A DNA stretch of 64,000 nt from Paenibacillus tianjinensis (GTDB lineage Bacteria > Bacillota > Bacilli > Paenibacillales > Paenibacillaceae), in assembly GCF_017086365.1 (NCBI RefSeq), contig NZ_CP070969.1, positions 1,922,001 through 1,986,000 of the forward strand. Direction: 5' to 3'. The translations under genes and the position numbers were made by a program. The notes under the pieces were generated by a model. The model saw only the letters and a program-made list of their open reading frames with translations. It ran no database searches and was not told the DNA's origin. How positions within the stretch are numbered: the first letter of the stretch is position 1; each line of letters opens with the position of its first letter. Shown here one piece after another: positions 17,793 to 26,143 of the stretch.

Positions 17793-18634
17793 GCGGAGTT
17801 AAAGTTAGAAAAATTATACGGCTTTCTTTAAGCTATTTGATGCTGGTAATTCTGTCTGTTGCAGCATTGTATCCGGCCATATGGATTCTGTTTTCATCAT
17901 TGCGGCCGGGCAAATCCCTTTACAGTAAAACATTTATTCCCGAAACGTTTACACTTGAACACTACCGGGCACTATTTTATGATAACACTCTGCTGTTCCC
18001 GACCTGGTGGCTTAATACGTTTAAGATTGCCATGTTCTCGATGCTCCTGGGTGTTTTCCTGACATTGCTTACAAGCTATGCTGTTTCCCGTTTCAGATTC
18101 AAAACGCGGAAGACTACAATGTCTGTACTGCTGGTGCTTGGCATGTTTCCGGGTTTCATGAGTATGATCGCGATTTATCTGCTGCTGAAGGAATTCAACC
18201 TGCTGGATACACACTTGGCTCTAATCATCGTGTATGCAGCTGGAGCTCCGCTCGGCGGGACCCTGATTGCCAAAGGGTTCCTGGATACGATACCGCGATC
18301 ACTGGATGAAGCTGCCCGCATCGACGGAGCCGGTAACTTCGGAATCTTCTGGAGAATCATCCTGCCCTTGTCGAGACCGATGATCACCTATATGGCGCTT
18401 ACCCAGTTTGTCGGACCATGGGTTGACTTTATCTTTGCCAGACTAATTCTCCGTACAAAGGAAAAATGGACCGTAGCTGTAGGCATGTGGGACATGGTCA
18501 ATTCCAATCAGAACTCCAATTTCACCACTTTTGCGGCCGGAGCAGTACTGATCTCTATTCCAATTATGATTCTTTTCGGATTCCTGCAGCGGCTGCTCGT
18601 TGAAGGTTTGACCGCAGGTGCAAGCAAAGGTTAA
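17789..18634 (+). CDS. malG: Maltodextrin ABC transporter permease, MalG type
   Basis: The second permease of the importer, 281 aa with six predicted membrane segments. The EAA loop is LDEAARIDGAGNFGIFWRIILP. The start overlaps the malF stop (ATGA at 17789), with GGAGGAGGA about 8 bases upstream. The length fits MdxG/MalG proteins of Firmicutes. It is the last gene of the malEFG operon. Confidence 0.93.
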   Translation: MSGVKVRKIIRLSLSYLMLVILSVAALYPAIWILFSSLRPGKSLYSKTFIPETFTLEHYRALFYDNTLLFPTWWLNTFKIAMFSMLLGVFLTLLTSYAVSRFRFKTRKTTMSVLLVLGMFPGFMSMIAIYLLLKEFNLLDTHLALIIVYAAGAPLGGTLIAKGFLDTIPRSLDEAARIDGAGNFGIFWRIILPLSRPMITYMALTQFVGPWVDFIFARLILRTKEKWTVAVGMWDMVNSNQNSNFTTFAAGAVLISIPIMILFGFLQRLLVEGLTAGASKG

Positions 18635-18679
18635 TAAATCGATCTATCTTTTAGTGCTTATTTACAAATGTTATGAAAA

Positions 18680-18725
18680 AACAAGGTACAGCCTTTATGT
18701 CGATTACGATGGGCTGTACCTTGTT
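18680..18725 (+). terminator. Terminator after malG
   Basis: A 14-bp perfect inverted repeat AACAAGGTACAGCC / GGCTGTACCTTGTT with an 18-base loop; the T-content after the stem is modest. Confidence 0.6.
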
Positions 18726-18770
18726 CATTTCAGGTACTTATGCTAAGGGCATGATTGGGCTTAAAGAATA

Positions 18771-18800
18771 TAACCCACATATGTGGGGTTATTTTATTTT
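18771..18800 (+). promoter_or_regulatory. Terminator-like palindrome in the chemoreceptor leader
   Basis: TAACCCACAT / ATGTGGGGTTA (one bulged G), followed by TTTTATTTT. It ends about 16 bases before the ribosome site and start of the chemoreceptor, so it could act as an attenuator or as an operator. Confidence 0.4.
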
Positions 18801-18815
18801 GTGGGGAGAGAAAAT

Positions 18816-20870
18816 ATGAAACGGAAGCGAAGCTTGCGCTTGCAATCAGTTGGCGTCAAATTGTTCATTATCCTGTTTAGCACCATTCTGTTGTTGTCGT
18901 CCGTGCTTGGTTTGACCTCCTATTATGCAGCAAAAGGCATCATCACTGATGAGGTTGCGGCTGCTTCATCACAAGCGATTGTCCAGGCTGCTGATAAACT
19001 GGATTTCCTCTTTGCCGAGTATGAAGCGCTCTCTCGGCAATTTGCCGTGGATCAGCTGCTCAAGGCAGATCTGGAGGCGATCAATGATTCCAGTATCGGG
19101 ATCGTAGCTAAGGTTGCCGCCGAGGGGCGTATCCGCAGTAAGCTGGATGCCGTCAAAGGCAGCGATGAGCGTCTCATGAGCATCCGGCTTGTTTCCCGCA
19201 GCGTAGCAGAAGTGGAATCTTATAAAACCTCGGGCGTTACGGGGATCCGCACCGATGAGGGGATCCTGGCGAGACTGAAGCAGATTGACGAGGCCAAAGG
19301 CAATCCAGTGTGGTTCCCCGTCCGGCCGAAGGGCTTCTTCGATACATACATGGAAGCTTCTCTCACGATGGGACGGCTTCTGCGTAATATGCAAAATACA
19401 AAAGCGGAATATTATATGCTGATTGAAATTAAGAGTAGTGCCTTAACGGATGTGCTGTCTAACCTGAATATTGGGGAATCCGGGGAAATCCGCATTCTTG
19501 ACCCGGCGGGGAACATTGTCTACGGTACAGATAATGAATTGCTTGGGCAATCTTCATTCATAAAGTTGGATGCCGGACAGGCTGCAGGTGTGGAGCATTC
19601 CTTCACCGCAGGCAATGAGCAGGGCGAATCCCAACTGGTTGTATACCAGCCGCTGGCAACGGCGGACTGGACGATTCTTGGTTATGCGCCGGTCAGTGAT
19701 TTCACCAAATCAGCAGACAGGCTGCTCTACATTACATTATCTGTTGTGCTGGCGGCGGCCTTAATTGCACTGCTGATTGGTTATGTACTTGTTCGCCTGA
19801 TCGGCCGTCCGTTGGGCAAGCTTGCCAGTCTGATGGAAGAAGGCGAACGGGGCAATCTGCAGGTGCGGACGAATTTTAAAGGCCAGGATGAAATCGGGCG
19901 GGTCGGGCACAGCTTCAATAAAATGATGGAGCAGATCTCTCTGCTCGCGGGTCAAAGCGGACTGTCGGCGACGGAAGTGCTTGCAACTTCAGAGGAGCTG
20001 GTCAAGGCTTCCGGTGCTACCTCATCCCATGCCAGAGAGGTGGCCGCAGCAACAGGTGAGATTGCCGAAGGGGCAGCGAGTCTGGCGGCTGAAGCGGAGA
20101 GCAGCAACCGCAATGTGGAGCTGATGGGCGGCAAAATGAACGAGGTGGCTAAGATTAACTCGATCATGGATAACTCGGCGGAGCGGGTGATAGCTGTAAG
20201 TGACCAAGGTGCGGAGCTGATGAAAAATCTTGTCACGCAAAGTGAATCTACAATGCAGATGATGGAGCTGATTCAGGAAAACTCTGCGATGCTCCAGGAG
20301 AGCACGCATTTGATCCGCAGTATTCTCAGCCCGATGATTGCCGTCAACAAGCAGACCAATATTCTTGCGCTGAATGCTTCTATAGAAGCCGTCCGTGCCG
20401 GGGCAGCCGGCAGGGGGTTCATCGTTATTGCCGATGAGATCAGGGGACTGGCTAACCAGTCCAACGAGTCTATTCAATCCGTTTCCAGAATTACAGAAGA
20501 AATTAGCCGCCATATCGATAATACAGTCAAGGTTGTGAGCGAGGCAGGCCCGTTGTTCCGCGAGCAGATTACGTCAGTACGGGAATCTTCAGTGATTTTT
20601 GAAAGTGTACGGGGGGAGATGGAAGAGTTCCTTGGGCTGATCAGCCAATCCTCCGTTTCTGTCTCTGAGCTGAATGAGTTCCAGCGCCAGCTTGGTGAAT
20701 CCATGGCCAGTGTGATTTCGGTAGTGCAGCAGACAAGCGCGTCCACACAGGAGGTGGCTTCGATGTCTTCGCAGCAGTTCATTGTCAGCGAGGAGCTCGT
20801 GGCCCTCTCGGCAAAGCTGGAAGAGCTGGCTGAGAATTTGCAGCAATCGCTTGTTTCTTTTCAGGGATAA
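18816..20870 (+). CDS. Methyl-accepting chemotaxis protein
   Basis: A membrane chemoreceptor of 684 aa. Order: TM1 (about 13-35), extracellular sensor of dCache size (36-300), TM2 (about 303-326), HAMP (327-380) and cytoplasmic signalling coiled coil with the hairpin tip NKQTNILALNASIEAVRAG near 509-528 and VIADEIRGLANQS. The start at 18816 is chosen for the GGGGAGAG site; an ATG at 18783 lies inside the palindrome. It directly follows malEFG, which suggests that it may steer cells toward maltodextrins, possibly through MalE; this is inference from position only. Confidence 0.9.
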   Translation: MKRKRSLRLQSVGVKLFIILFSTILLLSSVLGLTSYYAAKGIITDEVAAASSQAIVQAADKLDFLFAEYEALSRQFAVDQLLKADLEAINDSSIGIVAKVAAEGRIRSKLDAVKGSDERLMSIRLVSRSVAEVESYKTSGVTGIRTDEGILARLKQIDEAKGNPVWFPVRPKGFFDTYMEASLTMGRLLRNMQNTKAEYYMLIEIKSSALTDVLSNLNIGESGEIRILDPAGNIVYGTDNELLGQSSFIKLDAGQAAGVEHSFTAGNEQGESQLVVYQPLATADWTILGYAPVSDFTKSADRLLYITLSVVLAAALIALLIGYVLVRLIGRPLGKLASLMEEGERGNLQVRTNFKGQDEIGRVGHSFNKMMEQISLLAGQSGLSATEVLATSEELVKASGATSSHAREVAAATGEIAEGAASLAAEAESSNRNVELMGGKMNEVAKINSIMDNSAERVIAVSDQGAELMKNLVTQSESTMQMMELIQENSAMLQESTHLIRSILSPMIAVNKQTNILALNASIEAVRAGAAGRGFIVIADEIRGLANQSNESIQSVSRITEEISRHIDNTVKVVSEAGPLFREQITSVRESSVIFESVRGEMEEFLGLISQSSVSVSELNEFQRQLGESMASVISVVQQTSASTQEVASMSSQQFIVSEELVALSAKLEELAENLQQSLVSFQG

Positions 20871-20938
20871 ACTGCTAGTTCAATCTAAATAGTGTAGTGA
20901 AGGCGGTATCCGCTCATTACAAATGAAAGTTAATTAAG

Positions 20939-20980
20939 CCTCTGCGTACCGTAATTCATTTACGGAAGCGCAGGGGTTTT
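20939..20980 (+). terminator. Terminator after the chemoreceptor gene
   Basis: CTGCG-TA-CCGTAA / TTACGG-AA-GCGCAG forms an interrupted stem followed by GGGGTTTT. Confidence 0.65.
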
Positions 20981-21001
20981 GCTTGTCTGCCGGAACGCTT
21001 C

Positions 21002-21030
21002 TTGTCGGGAAACACATCACAGGATACACT
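21002..21030 (+). promoter_or_regulatory. Candidate sigmaA promoter of the AraC-family gene
   Basis: TTGTCG (21002-21007), 17-bp spacer, TACACT (21025-21030). It lies directly after the upstream terminator and supports a downstream translation start. Confidence 0.45.
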
Positions 21031-21084
21031 AGTCCTATTCAAGCTGGAACGGTGTATTACCGTCAAGTGAAGGGAGTGAAGGAA

Positions 21085-22011
21085 GTGCCGGAGCTTAATG
21101 GAAGCCTTTTTCAACAGCAACTGCTGGAGGGAGAATACAGTCCGCATTTTTTTGCCTACTACTATAAACAGTGGAATCATTACACCATGCCTTATCATCA
21201 GCATAACTCGACGGAAATCATGTATGTCATCTCCGGAAGCTGTGCGGTGGATGTGCGCAGCGTTTCAGGAAACGAGGAGCGGTTCATTCTTAAACGCAGT
21301 GAGTTGATTATGCTCGATGCCAATGTTCCGCATAGGCTGATTGTTGATGAGGACAATGTCTGCCGGATGCTGAATGTGGAATTCGGCTTCACAGACTATG
21401 CAGGTGTTGCGCCTTCGCTAAGCAGGCTCGCCAAGGAGGAAGAATCTCTTGCTGAACTGCTGCGGAACCCCTTCACAAGTCTGGTGCTGGCGGATCCGGA
21501 GGAAGTCTTCCATGTGCTCAAAGCCCTGGTGCTGGAGCTGGATCAGCACGGCAAGGACGGAGGCAGTATGGTCCGGCTGTTGTTTGCTGAGCTGCTGCTG
21601 CGCCTCTCCAGGCTGCGCCGGGAACGGCTGCAAGCCCGCCAGCATCCCTCACAGCTCTATGTGCGGAGAGCCATTGAATTCCTGCATCAGAACTATGACC
21701 GCAGCATCCAGGCCAAGGAGGTCGCGGCAGCTGTAAATGTGCATCCCGGATATCTGCACCGGATATTTAAGAAGCAGACGGGCTGTACCCTAACCGATTA
21801 TTTGAACTTGCTGCGGATGGAGAAGGCCAAGATGCTGCTCGCGCAAAGTGAAATACCGGTTGCGGATATTGCCGATTATGTCGGCATCAGCAGCCGGCAG
21901 TATTTTCATCTACTGTTCAAAAAGTATGCCAGCATGACTCCAATCGAATACCGTAATTCCATCGAGCGATATTCCTGGAGCGACATCACCCGCTTTTCAG
22001 ATGAAAAGTGA
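21085..22011 (+). CDS. AraC-family transcriptional regulator
   Basis: A DNA-binding regulator of about 308 aa. The N-terminal cupin-like sensor has HYTMPYHQHNSTEIMYVISG. The C-terminal pair of helix-turn-helix motifs runs through AKEVAAAVNVHPGYLHRIFKK and VADIADYVGISSRQYFHLLFKK. The start is uncertain: GTG at 21085 follows AAGGGAG at 8 bases; the frame is open back to a TTG at 20983, but that codon lies in the preceding terminator's T-run. It probably controls the adjacent GH4 gene, which has its own promoter just past this stop. Confidence 0.88.
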   Translation: MPELNGSLFQQQLLEGEYSPHFFAYYYKQWNHYTMPYHQHNSTEIMYVISGSCAVDVRSVSGNEERFILKRSELIMLDANVPHRLIVDEDNVCRMLNVEFGFTDYAGVAPSLSRLAKEEESLAELLRNPFTSLVLADPEEVFHVLKALVLELDQHGKDGGSMVRLLFAELLLRLSRLRRERLQARQHPSQLYVRRAIEFLHQNYDRSIQAKEVAAAVNVHPGYLHRIFKKQTGCTLTDYLNLLRMEKAKMLLAQSEIPVADIADYVGISSRQYFHLLFKKYASMTPIEYRNSIERYSWSDITRFSDEK

Positions 22012-22017
22012 GGATTG

Positions 22018-22047
22018 TTGACAGCCAGCCCGGAAAGTGGTCATGAT
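22018..22047 (+). promoter_or_regulatory. SigmaA promoter of the GH4 gene
   Basis: TTGACA (22018-22023), 18-bp spacer, CATGAT (22042-22047). It begins seven bases after the AraC stop codon. Confidence 0.6.
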
Positions 22048-22121
22048 ATAGGTTACGCTTCACTTCGCCTCCTTGCTACAATGGACAGGAATAACTAATC
22101 CATTAACGGAGGTTGATAACC

Positions 22122-23627
22122 ATGTCTTTTAAAGTTACATTTATCGGGGCGGGGAGCATCGGGTTTACCCGCGGACTGCTGCGCGACCTGCTGACAGTAC
22201 CGGAATTCCGTGATATTGAAGTATCCTTCTTGGATATTAACAGCCATAATCTGCAGATGGTCACCGAGCTGTGCCAGCGGGATATTAGAGAGAATGAAAT
22301 GTCTATACAGATCAAACCAACCACGGACCGCAGAGAAGCGCTGAAGGATGCCAAGTACGTATTTTGCACAATCCGCATGGGCGGACTAGAGGCTTTTGCA
22401 ACAGATGTGGATATTCCGCTGAAGTATGGGGTGGATCAATGCGTAGGGGATACGCTCTGTGCAGGCGGCATTATGTACGGGCAGCGGGGGATCGCCGAGA
22501 TGCTGGAAATTTGCCGGGATATCCGGGAAGTCGCTCTCCCTGATGTCCTGCTGCTTAATTACTCGAACCCGATGGCGATGTTGACCTGGGCCTGCAATAA
22601 ATACGGCGGGGTCCGGACGATCGGTTTATGCCATGGTGTGCAGCACGGCCATCAACAAATTGCCGAAGTCTACGGGCTGAAGAAGTCTGAGGTAGATATT
22701 GTCTGCGCCGGGATCAATCACCAGACCTGGTACATCTCAGCGAAGCATCAGGGTAAGGACCTGACAGCAGGTCTGCTTGCGGCATTTGAGCAGCATCCGG
22801 AATTCAGCCGTACTGAAAAGGTGCGGATTGATATGCTACGCCGGTTCGGATACTACAGTACGGAATCGAACGGACATTTAAGCGAATATGTACCCTGGTA
22901 TCGTAAGCGCAGCGCGGAAATTATGGACTGGATTGACCTGGGAAGCTGGATTAACGGAGAAACAGGCGGCTACCTGCGGGTGTGCACGGAAGGACGTAAC
23001 TGGTTCGAGACTGATTTTCCTAACTGGATGAAGGAGCCGGCACTGGAGTATACAGCGGGGAACCGCGGGGAAGAGCATGGCTCATATATTATTGAAGGAC
23101 TTGAGACTGGCCGCATCTACCGGGGGCATTTCAACGTCGTGAATCATGGCGTGATTTCCAATCTGCCGGAGGATGCGGTAATCGAAGCACCGGGTTATGT
23201 GGACCATAACGGTATCTCTATGCCGCTGGTCGGTGAACTTCCGCTCGGACCGGCTGCGGTATGTAATGTCAGCATATCTGTACAGCGACTCGCAGTCGAA
23301 GCCGCTGTGCATGGCGATGATCTGCTGCTGCGGCAGGCATTCATGATGGACCCGCTGGTCGGCGCGGTCTGTAGCCCGCCGGAAATCTGGCAGATGGTGG
23401 ATGAGATGCTTGTCGCTGGAGAGCCGTGGCTGCCGCAGTATACAGCTGCCATTGCCGAAGCCAAACAGCGGCTGGCATCAGGCAACCTGATTCCTACCCG
23501 GACAGATAATGAAGGGGCGGCCAGGCTAAAGGTGAAGTCCGTGGAAGAAATGCAGCTCGACCGCGAGGCCGCGAATAAAAACGCGGGAGAATCAGATAAG
23601 GGCAAGGACCGGGAAAAGGTACACTAG
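22122..23627 (+). CDS. melA: Alpha-galactosidase, GH4 family
   Basis: An NAD+- and Mn2+-dependent cytosolic glycosidase that would release galactose from melibiose or raffinose sugars. The Rossmann motif FIGAGSIGFTRGL is at residues 7-19. NYSNPMAMLTW, GLCHGVQHGH (C170 is a metal ligand) and GINHQTWY are GH4 signatures. At 501 aa it is longer than Bacillus or E. coli MelA (about 430-450) because of an Asp/Glu/Lys-rich tail of about 50 residues. The ATG at 22122 has CGGAGG 8 bases upstream. MelA is the closest fit; another GH4 specificity (alpha-glucosidase, alpha-glucuronidase) is less likely given CHGVQ. Confidence 0.88.
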   Translation: MSFKVTFIGAGSIGFTRGLLRDLLTVPEFRDIEVSFLDINSHNLQMVTELCQRDIRENEMSIQIKPTTDRREALKDAKYVFCTIRMGGLEAFATDVDIPLKYGVDQCVGDTLCAGGIMYGQRGIAEMLEICRDIREVALPDVLLLNYSNPMAMLTWACNKYGGVRTIGLCHGVQHGHQQIAEVYGLKKSEVDIVCAGINHQTWYISAKHQGKDLTAGLLAAFEQHPEFSRTEKVRIDMLRRFGYYSTESNGHLSEYVPWYRKRSAEIMDWIDLGSWINGETGGYLRVCTEGRNWFETDFPNWMKEPALEYTAGNRGEEHGSYIIEGLETGRIYRGHFNVVNHGVISNLPEDAVIEAPGYVDHNGISMPLVGELPLGPAAVCNVSISVQRLAVEAAVHGDDLLLRQAFMMDPLVGAVCSPPEIWQMVDEMLVAGEPWLPQYTAAIAEAKQRLASGNLIPTRTDNEGAARLKVKSVEEMQLDREAANKNAGESDKGKDREKVH

Positions 23628-23690
23628 TATAGAAGGGGCCTGGACAGAGAATCTGCTTCCGGCCTGTTAGGCAACATTGCATGAGCTGCG

Positions 23691-23719
23691 GCTAATCCGG
23701 AAGCTACTCCCGGATTAGC
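23691..23719. terminator. Weak convergent terminator between melA and the DUF2812 gene
   Basis: A perfect 10-bp inverted repeat GCTAATCCGG / CCGGATTAGC with a 9-base loop; the right arm overlaps the end of the minus gene. No T-run, so termination is uncertain. Confidence 0.4.
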
Positions 23720-24270
23720 TTGTCGCTCTGCAATTTGTTGATTTTTTTGCGCACAGGCAGACTGAAGAGAAGGAAAGCCGCACCCAGAATGATCAGCATA
23801 AGACCCATGACAAGATTAATATTGGAAACAATACTGATGTAGTCCATAGCCACCAGCCCTACATTCAGGAAGCCGATGATAAGTTCCATAAGAGCGAGGG
23901 AGATCCACAGGCGGTGGATACGTCTATAATGCATTATTTTGGAGTCAGTATCCGAATAAATTATAAAGGGTCCTTCTGATGCTCTTCTTCTAAAAATAAC
24001 CCACTTGTTGTAAGAAACTTGTCCTTTGTTCATTGGCACACGTTCTACTCCGGCTTCCTCCATAAACTGCAGGTATTCTACTGATTTAGCCCCTTTTATC
24101 CCATCCTCAAGCAGCTCGATCCGGTAAATATATTCCCCCTTGGCACTGTCTTCGAACACATAACGGGCCAATGAATATTCGGTAAGCGCAAGTCCCTTAG
24201 CCGCCATGTTATTCAGCCATTGTTCTTCCTTCTCAAAGTTAAAGAATAATTTCCGTACCGTATGACTCAT
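23704..24270 (-). CDS. DUF2812 domain membrane protein
   Basis: A 188-aa protein of the DUF2812 family, function unknown. The N-terminal ~110 residues are soluble (VRKLFFNFEKEEQWLNNMAAKGLAL is the family hallmark), followed by two predicted membrane segments (about 118-140 and 148-172) and a basic tail. Its start overlaps the stop of the upstream padR gene (TAATG), so the two are translationally coupled. DUF2812 genes commonly pair with PadR regulators; the protein may be an envelope-stress or antimicrobial-response component, but that is inference. Confidence 0.85.
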   Translation of the reverse strand: MSHTVRKLFFNFEKEEQWLNNMAAKGLALTEYSLARYVFEDSAKGEYIYRIELLEDGIKGAKSVEYLQFMEEAGVERVPMNKGQVSYNKWVIFRRRASEGPFIIYSDTDSKIMHYRRIHRLWISLALMELIIGFLNVGLVAMDYISIVSNINLVMGLMLIILGAAFLLFSLPVRKKINKLQSDKLIRE

Positions 24271-24596
24271 TACGATTCGCCTCCCAGTAGCTTTTTTCCG
24301 TTGGACAGCAGTTCATCCAGCCTTGTCAATTCTGTCTGCACGGCGAGAATGCCTTGTTCCGTAATTTTGTATTCTTTCTTGCGGGAATCCTGAATACCCT
24401 GAAGAGGCTCGATCCAGCCCCGTTCTACCAGTGTGCCCAGCGCCCCGTATAGGGTGCCTGCACCAAGGTCAACACGCTGATTGCTCAGCAGCTTCACGTT
24501 CTGCATGATGCCATAGCCGTGCATTGGGGTGAACAGGGACAACAGAATGTAGTAGACCCCTTCGGTTAATGCTCCATAATCTTTGCTTTCGGGCAA
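24270..24596 (-). CDS. PadR-family transcriptional regulator
   Basis: A 108-aa winged-helix repressor. GYGIMQNVKLLSNQRVDLGAGTLYGALGTLVERGWIE is the PadR helix-turn-helix region (GAGTLYGAL recognition helix), followed by a short C-terminal helix. The start is TTG at 24596 with GAGGTGAAG upstream. It forms an operon with the DUF2812 gene, and a long palindrome just upstream (24633-24675) is its probable autoregulatory operator. Confidence 0.9.
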   Translation of the reverse strand: MPESKDYGALTEGVYYILLSLFTPMHGYGIMQNVKLLSNQRVDLGAGTLYGALGTLVERGWIEPLQGIQDSRKKEYKITEQGILAVQTELTRLDELLSNGKKLLGGES

Positions 24597-24632
24597 CCTG
24601 CTTCACCTCATTAAAATTGTATCGGATTTCGT

Positions 24633-24675
24633 TATATCGGCTAACGATATATAAACTATATCGTTAGCCGATATA
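24633..24675. promoter_or_regulatory. Long palindromic operator of the PadR operon
   Basis: Perfect 19-bp arms (24633-24651 and 24657-24675) with a 5-base centre; each arm contains ATATCGGCTAACGATATA. It lies about 40 bp upstream of the padR start, overlapping the likely promoter, and faces a possible small ORF on the other side. Confidence 0.75.
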
Positions 24676-24717
24676 GATGTCAATAGGCTATCCCCAAAAA
24701 ACAGCCTAAGGAAATGT

Positions 24718-24783
24718 ATGGAACTTGTCTGGTATATGAATCCTGAAGAGGATATCATTCTGGATTCCGAAATAGTAAAGTAA
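24718..24783 (+). CDS. Possible 21-aa small ORF divergent from padR
   Basis: ATG at 24718 with AAGGA five bases upstream; the product MELVWYMNPEEDIILDSEIVK is acidic and not recognised. It shares the PadR palindrome as its only upstream control element. It may equally be a remnant of a longer gene or chance. Confidence 0.25.
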   Translation: MELVWYMNPEEDIILDSEIVK

Positions 24784-24806
24784 AAGGGCAGAATTTACAT
24801 TGAATT

Positions 24807-24848
24807 CAAAGAACCCCCTTATCCGTTTTACCGGAAAGAGGGTCTTTG
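24807..24848 (-). terminator. Terminator of yhbH
   Basis: An imperfect stem CAAAGAACCC...CCG / CGG...GGGTCTTTG just beyond the stop of the minus-strand gene, with T-rich sequence after it on the minus strand. Confidence 0.55.
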
Positions 24849-24872
24849 GTATGCGTGAGATCTATCAGATTC

Positions 24873-26042
24873 TTATTTTACTGCTTCTCTTTTTCCGAAA
24901 AAGCTCTTGAGCGCCTGGTAGACTTCCTTTTTGTCCTTGATGACGTAATGCATGAACTGCTCCTGCTTCAGGTGGCGGTAGGCGGACATCAGTGTACTGC
25001 TGCGGTTGTACTGATTCACTTCACCGTACCCGAACATGTTACTGCGCTTCAGCAGCTCTCCGATCAGCTTGACGCAGCGTTCATTATCCGAGGTGAGGTT
25101 ATCACCATCAGAGAAGTGGAACGGATAGATGTTGTATTTGGCCGGCGGATAACGGCTGTCGATAATCTCGAGCGCCTTCTGATAGGCTGATGAGCAGATA
25201 GTACCGCCGCTTTCGCCGCGGGTGAAGAAATCATGCTCGCTGACTTCCTTGGCTTCCGTATGATGGGCCAGAAAGACAATTTCGACCTTCTCGTACTGGC
25301 GGCGCAGGAAACGGGTCATCCAGAAGAAGAAGCTGCGGGCGCAGTATTTTTCAAAAGTCCCCATACTGCCTGATGTGTCCATCATCGCAATAATAACGGC
25401 ATTGGAATGCGGGACCGTAATATCATCCCACGTTTTATAACGCAAATCGTCTGGGCTGATGCTGTGAATGCCGGGCTTTCCGTTACTCGCATTGCGCCGC
25501 AGGTTCTCCAGCAGGGTGCGTTTCTTGTCGATATTCGACATCATGCCCTTCTTGCGGATATCGTTGAAGACGATTGATTTTACCTCGATTTCTTCCTTAT
25601 CCTTCGGCGCCAGATGCGGCAGCTCCAGATCCTGAAACAGAATATCCTCCAGATCCTCCAGATTGACTTCCGCTTCGATAGTGTCCTGTCCGGGCTGGTC
25701 ACCGGCTTTATCCCCTTTGCCCGGCTGGGAGGACTGTGAATCTCGGCCTAGCACATCCCCGACCTGACTGTCCCCGTCCCCTTGCCCGACATGCTTTTGC
25801 TTACGGAAATTATAGATGATCCGGTATTCATCCAGACTGCGGATGGGCACCTTGACGATTTGTTTACCATCCGACATGATGATGTTCTCTTCGGTAACAA
25901 GGTCAGGCAGATTATCCTTAATGGCTTCCCTGACCTTCTGCTGATGACGTTCCTGATCCTGATGGCCTTTGCGGTGAAGGGACCAGTCTTCTTTTGACAC
26001 GACAAATGCATATGGACCGGGTGACTCTGGCAGGATGACCAC
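24873..26042 (-). CDS. yhbH: Sporulation protein YhbH (DUF444, VWA-like)
   Basis: A 389-aa protein of the YhbH/YeaH family (B. subtilis YhbH is about 392 aa), needed for normal sporulation in Bacillus. Family blocks seen: [50 protein letters not shown], and the VWA-type metal site [13 protein letters not shown]. The start is poorly fixed: GTG at 26042 sits too close to GGGAGG, but the conserved N-terminus [12 protein letters not shown] supports it. A sigmaE-like promoter lies upstream at 26083-26111. PrkA-type kinase genes often accompany this family elsewhere, but none is seen here. Confidence 0.92.
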   Translation of the reverse strand: MVILPESPGPYAFVVSKEDWSLHRKGHQDQERHQQKVREAIKDNLPDLVTEENIIMSDGKQIVKVPIRSLDEYRIIYNFRKQKHVGQGDGDSQVGDVLGRDSQSSQPGKGDKAGDQPGQDTIEAEVNLEDLEDILFQDLELPHLAPKDKEEIEVKSIVFNDIRKKGMMSNIDKKRTLLENLRRNASNGKPGIHSISPDDLRYKTWDDITVPHSNAVIIAMMDTSGSMGTFEKYCARSFFFWMTRFLRRQYEKVEIVFLAHHTEAKEVSEHDFFTRGESGGTICSSAYQKALEIIDSRYPPAKYNIYPFHFSDGDNLTSDNERCVKLIGELLKRSNMFGYGEVNQYNRSSTLMSAYRHLKQEQFMHYVIKDKKEVYQALKSFFGKREAVK

Positions 26043-26082
26043 CTCCCATGGAATATTAATCGGTAGGGCATAGGCTTGAAGC

Positions 26083-26111
26083 TAAAGGATGTGCTGTAAC
26101 TAAGTATATTC
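26083..26111 (-). promoter_or_regulatory. Candidate sigmaE promoter of yhbH
   Basis: Minus strand GAATATA (26105-26111), 13-bp spacer and CATCCTTTA (26083-26091), compared with kmATAtt and CATAnnnTA. B. subtilis yhbH is sigmaE dependent, which supports the reading. Confidence 0.45.
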
Positions 26112-26143
26112 ATGGGGATGGGGGATATGTGAACGGACTGCCT

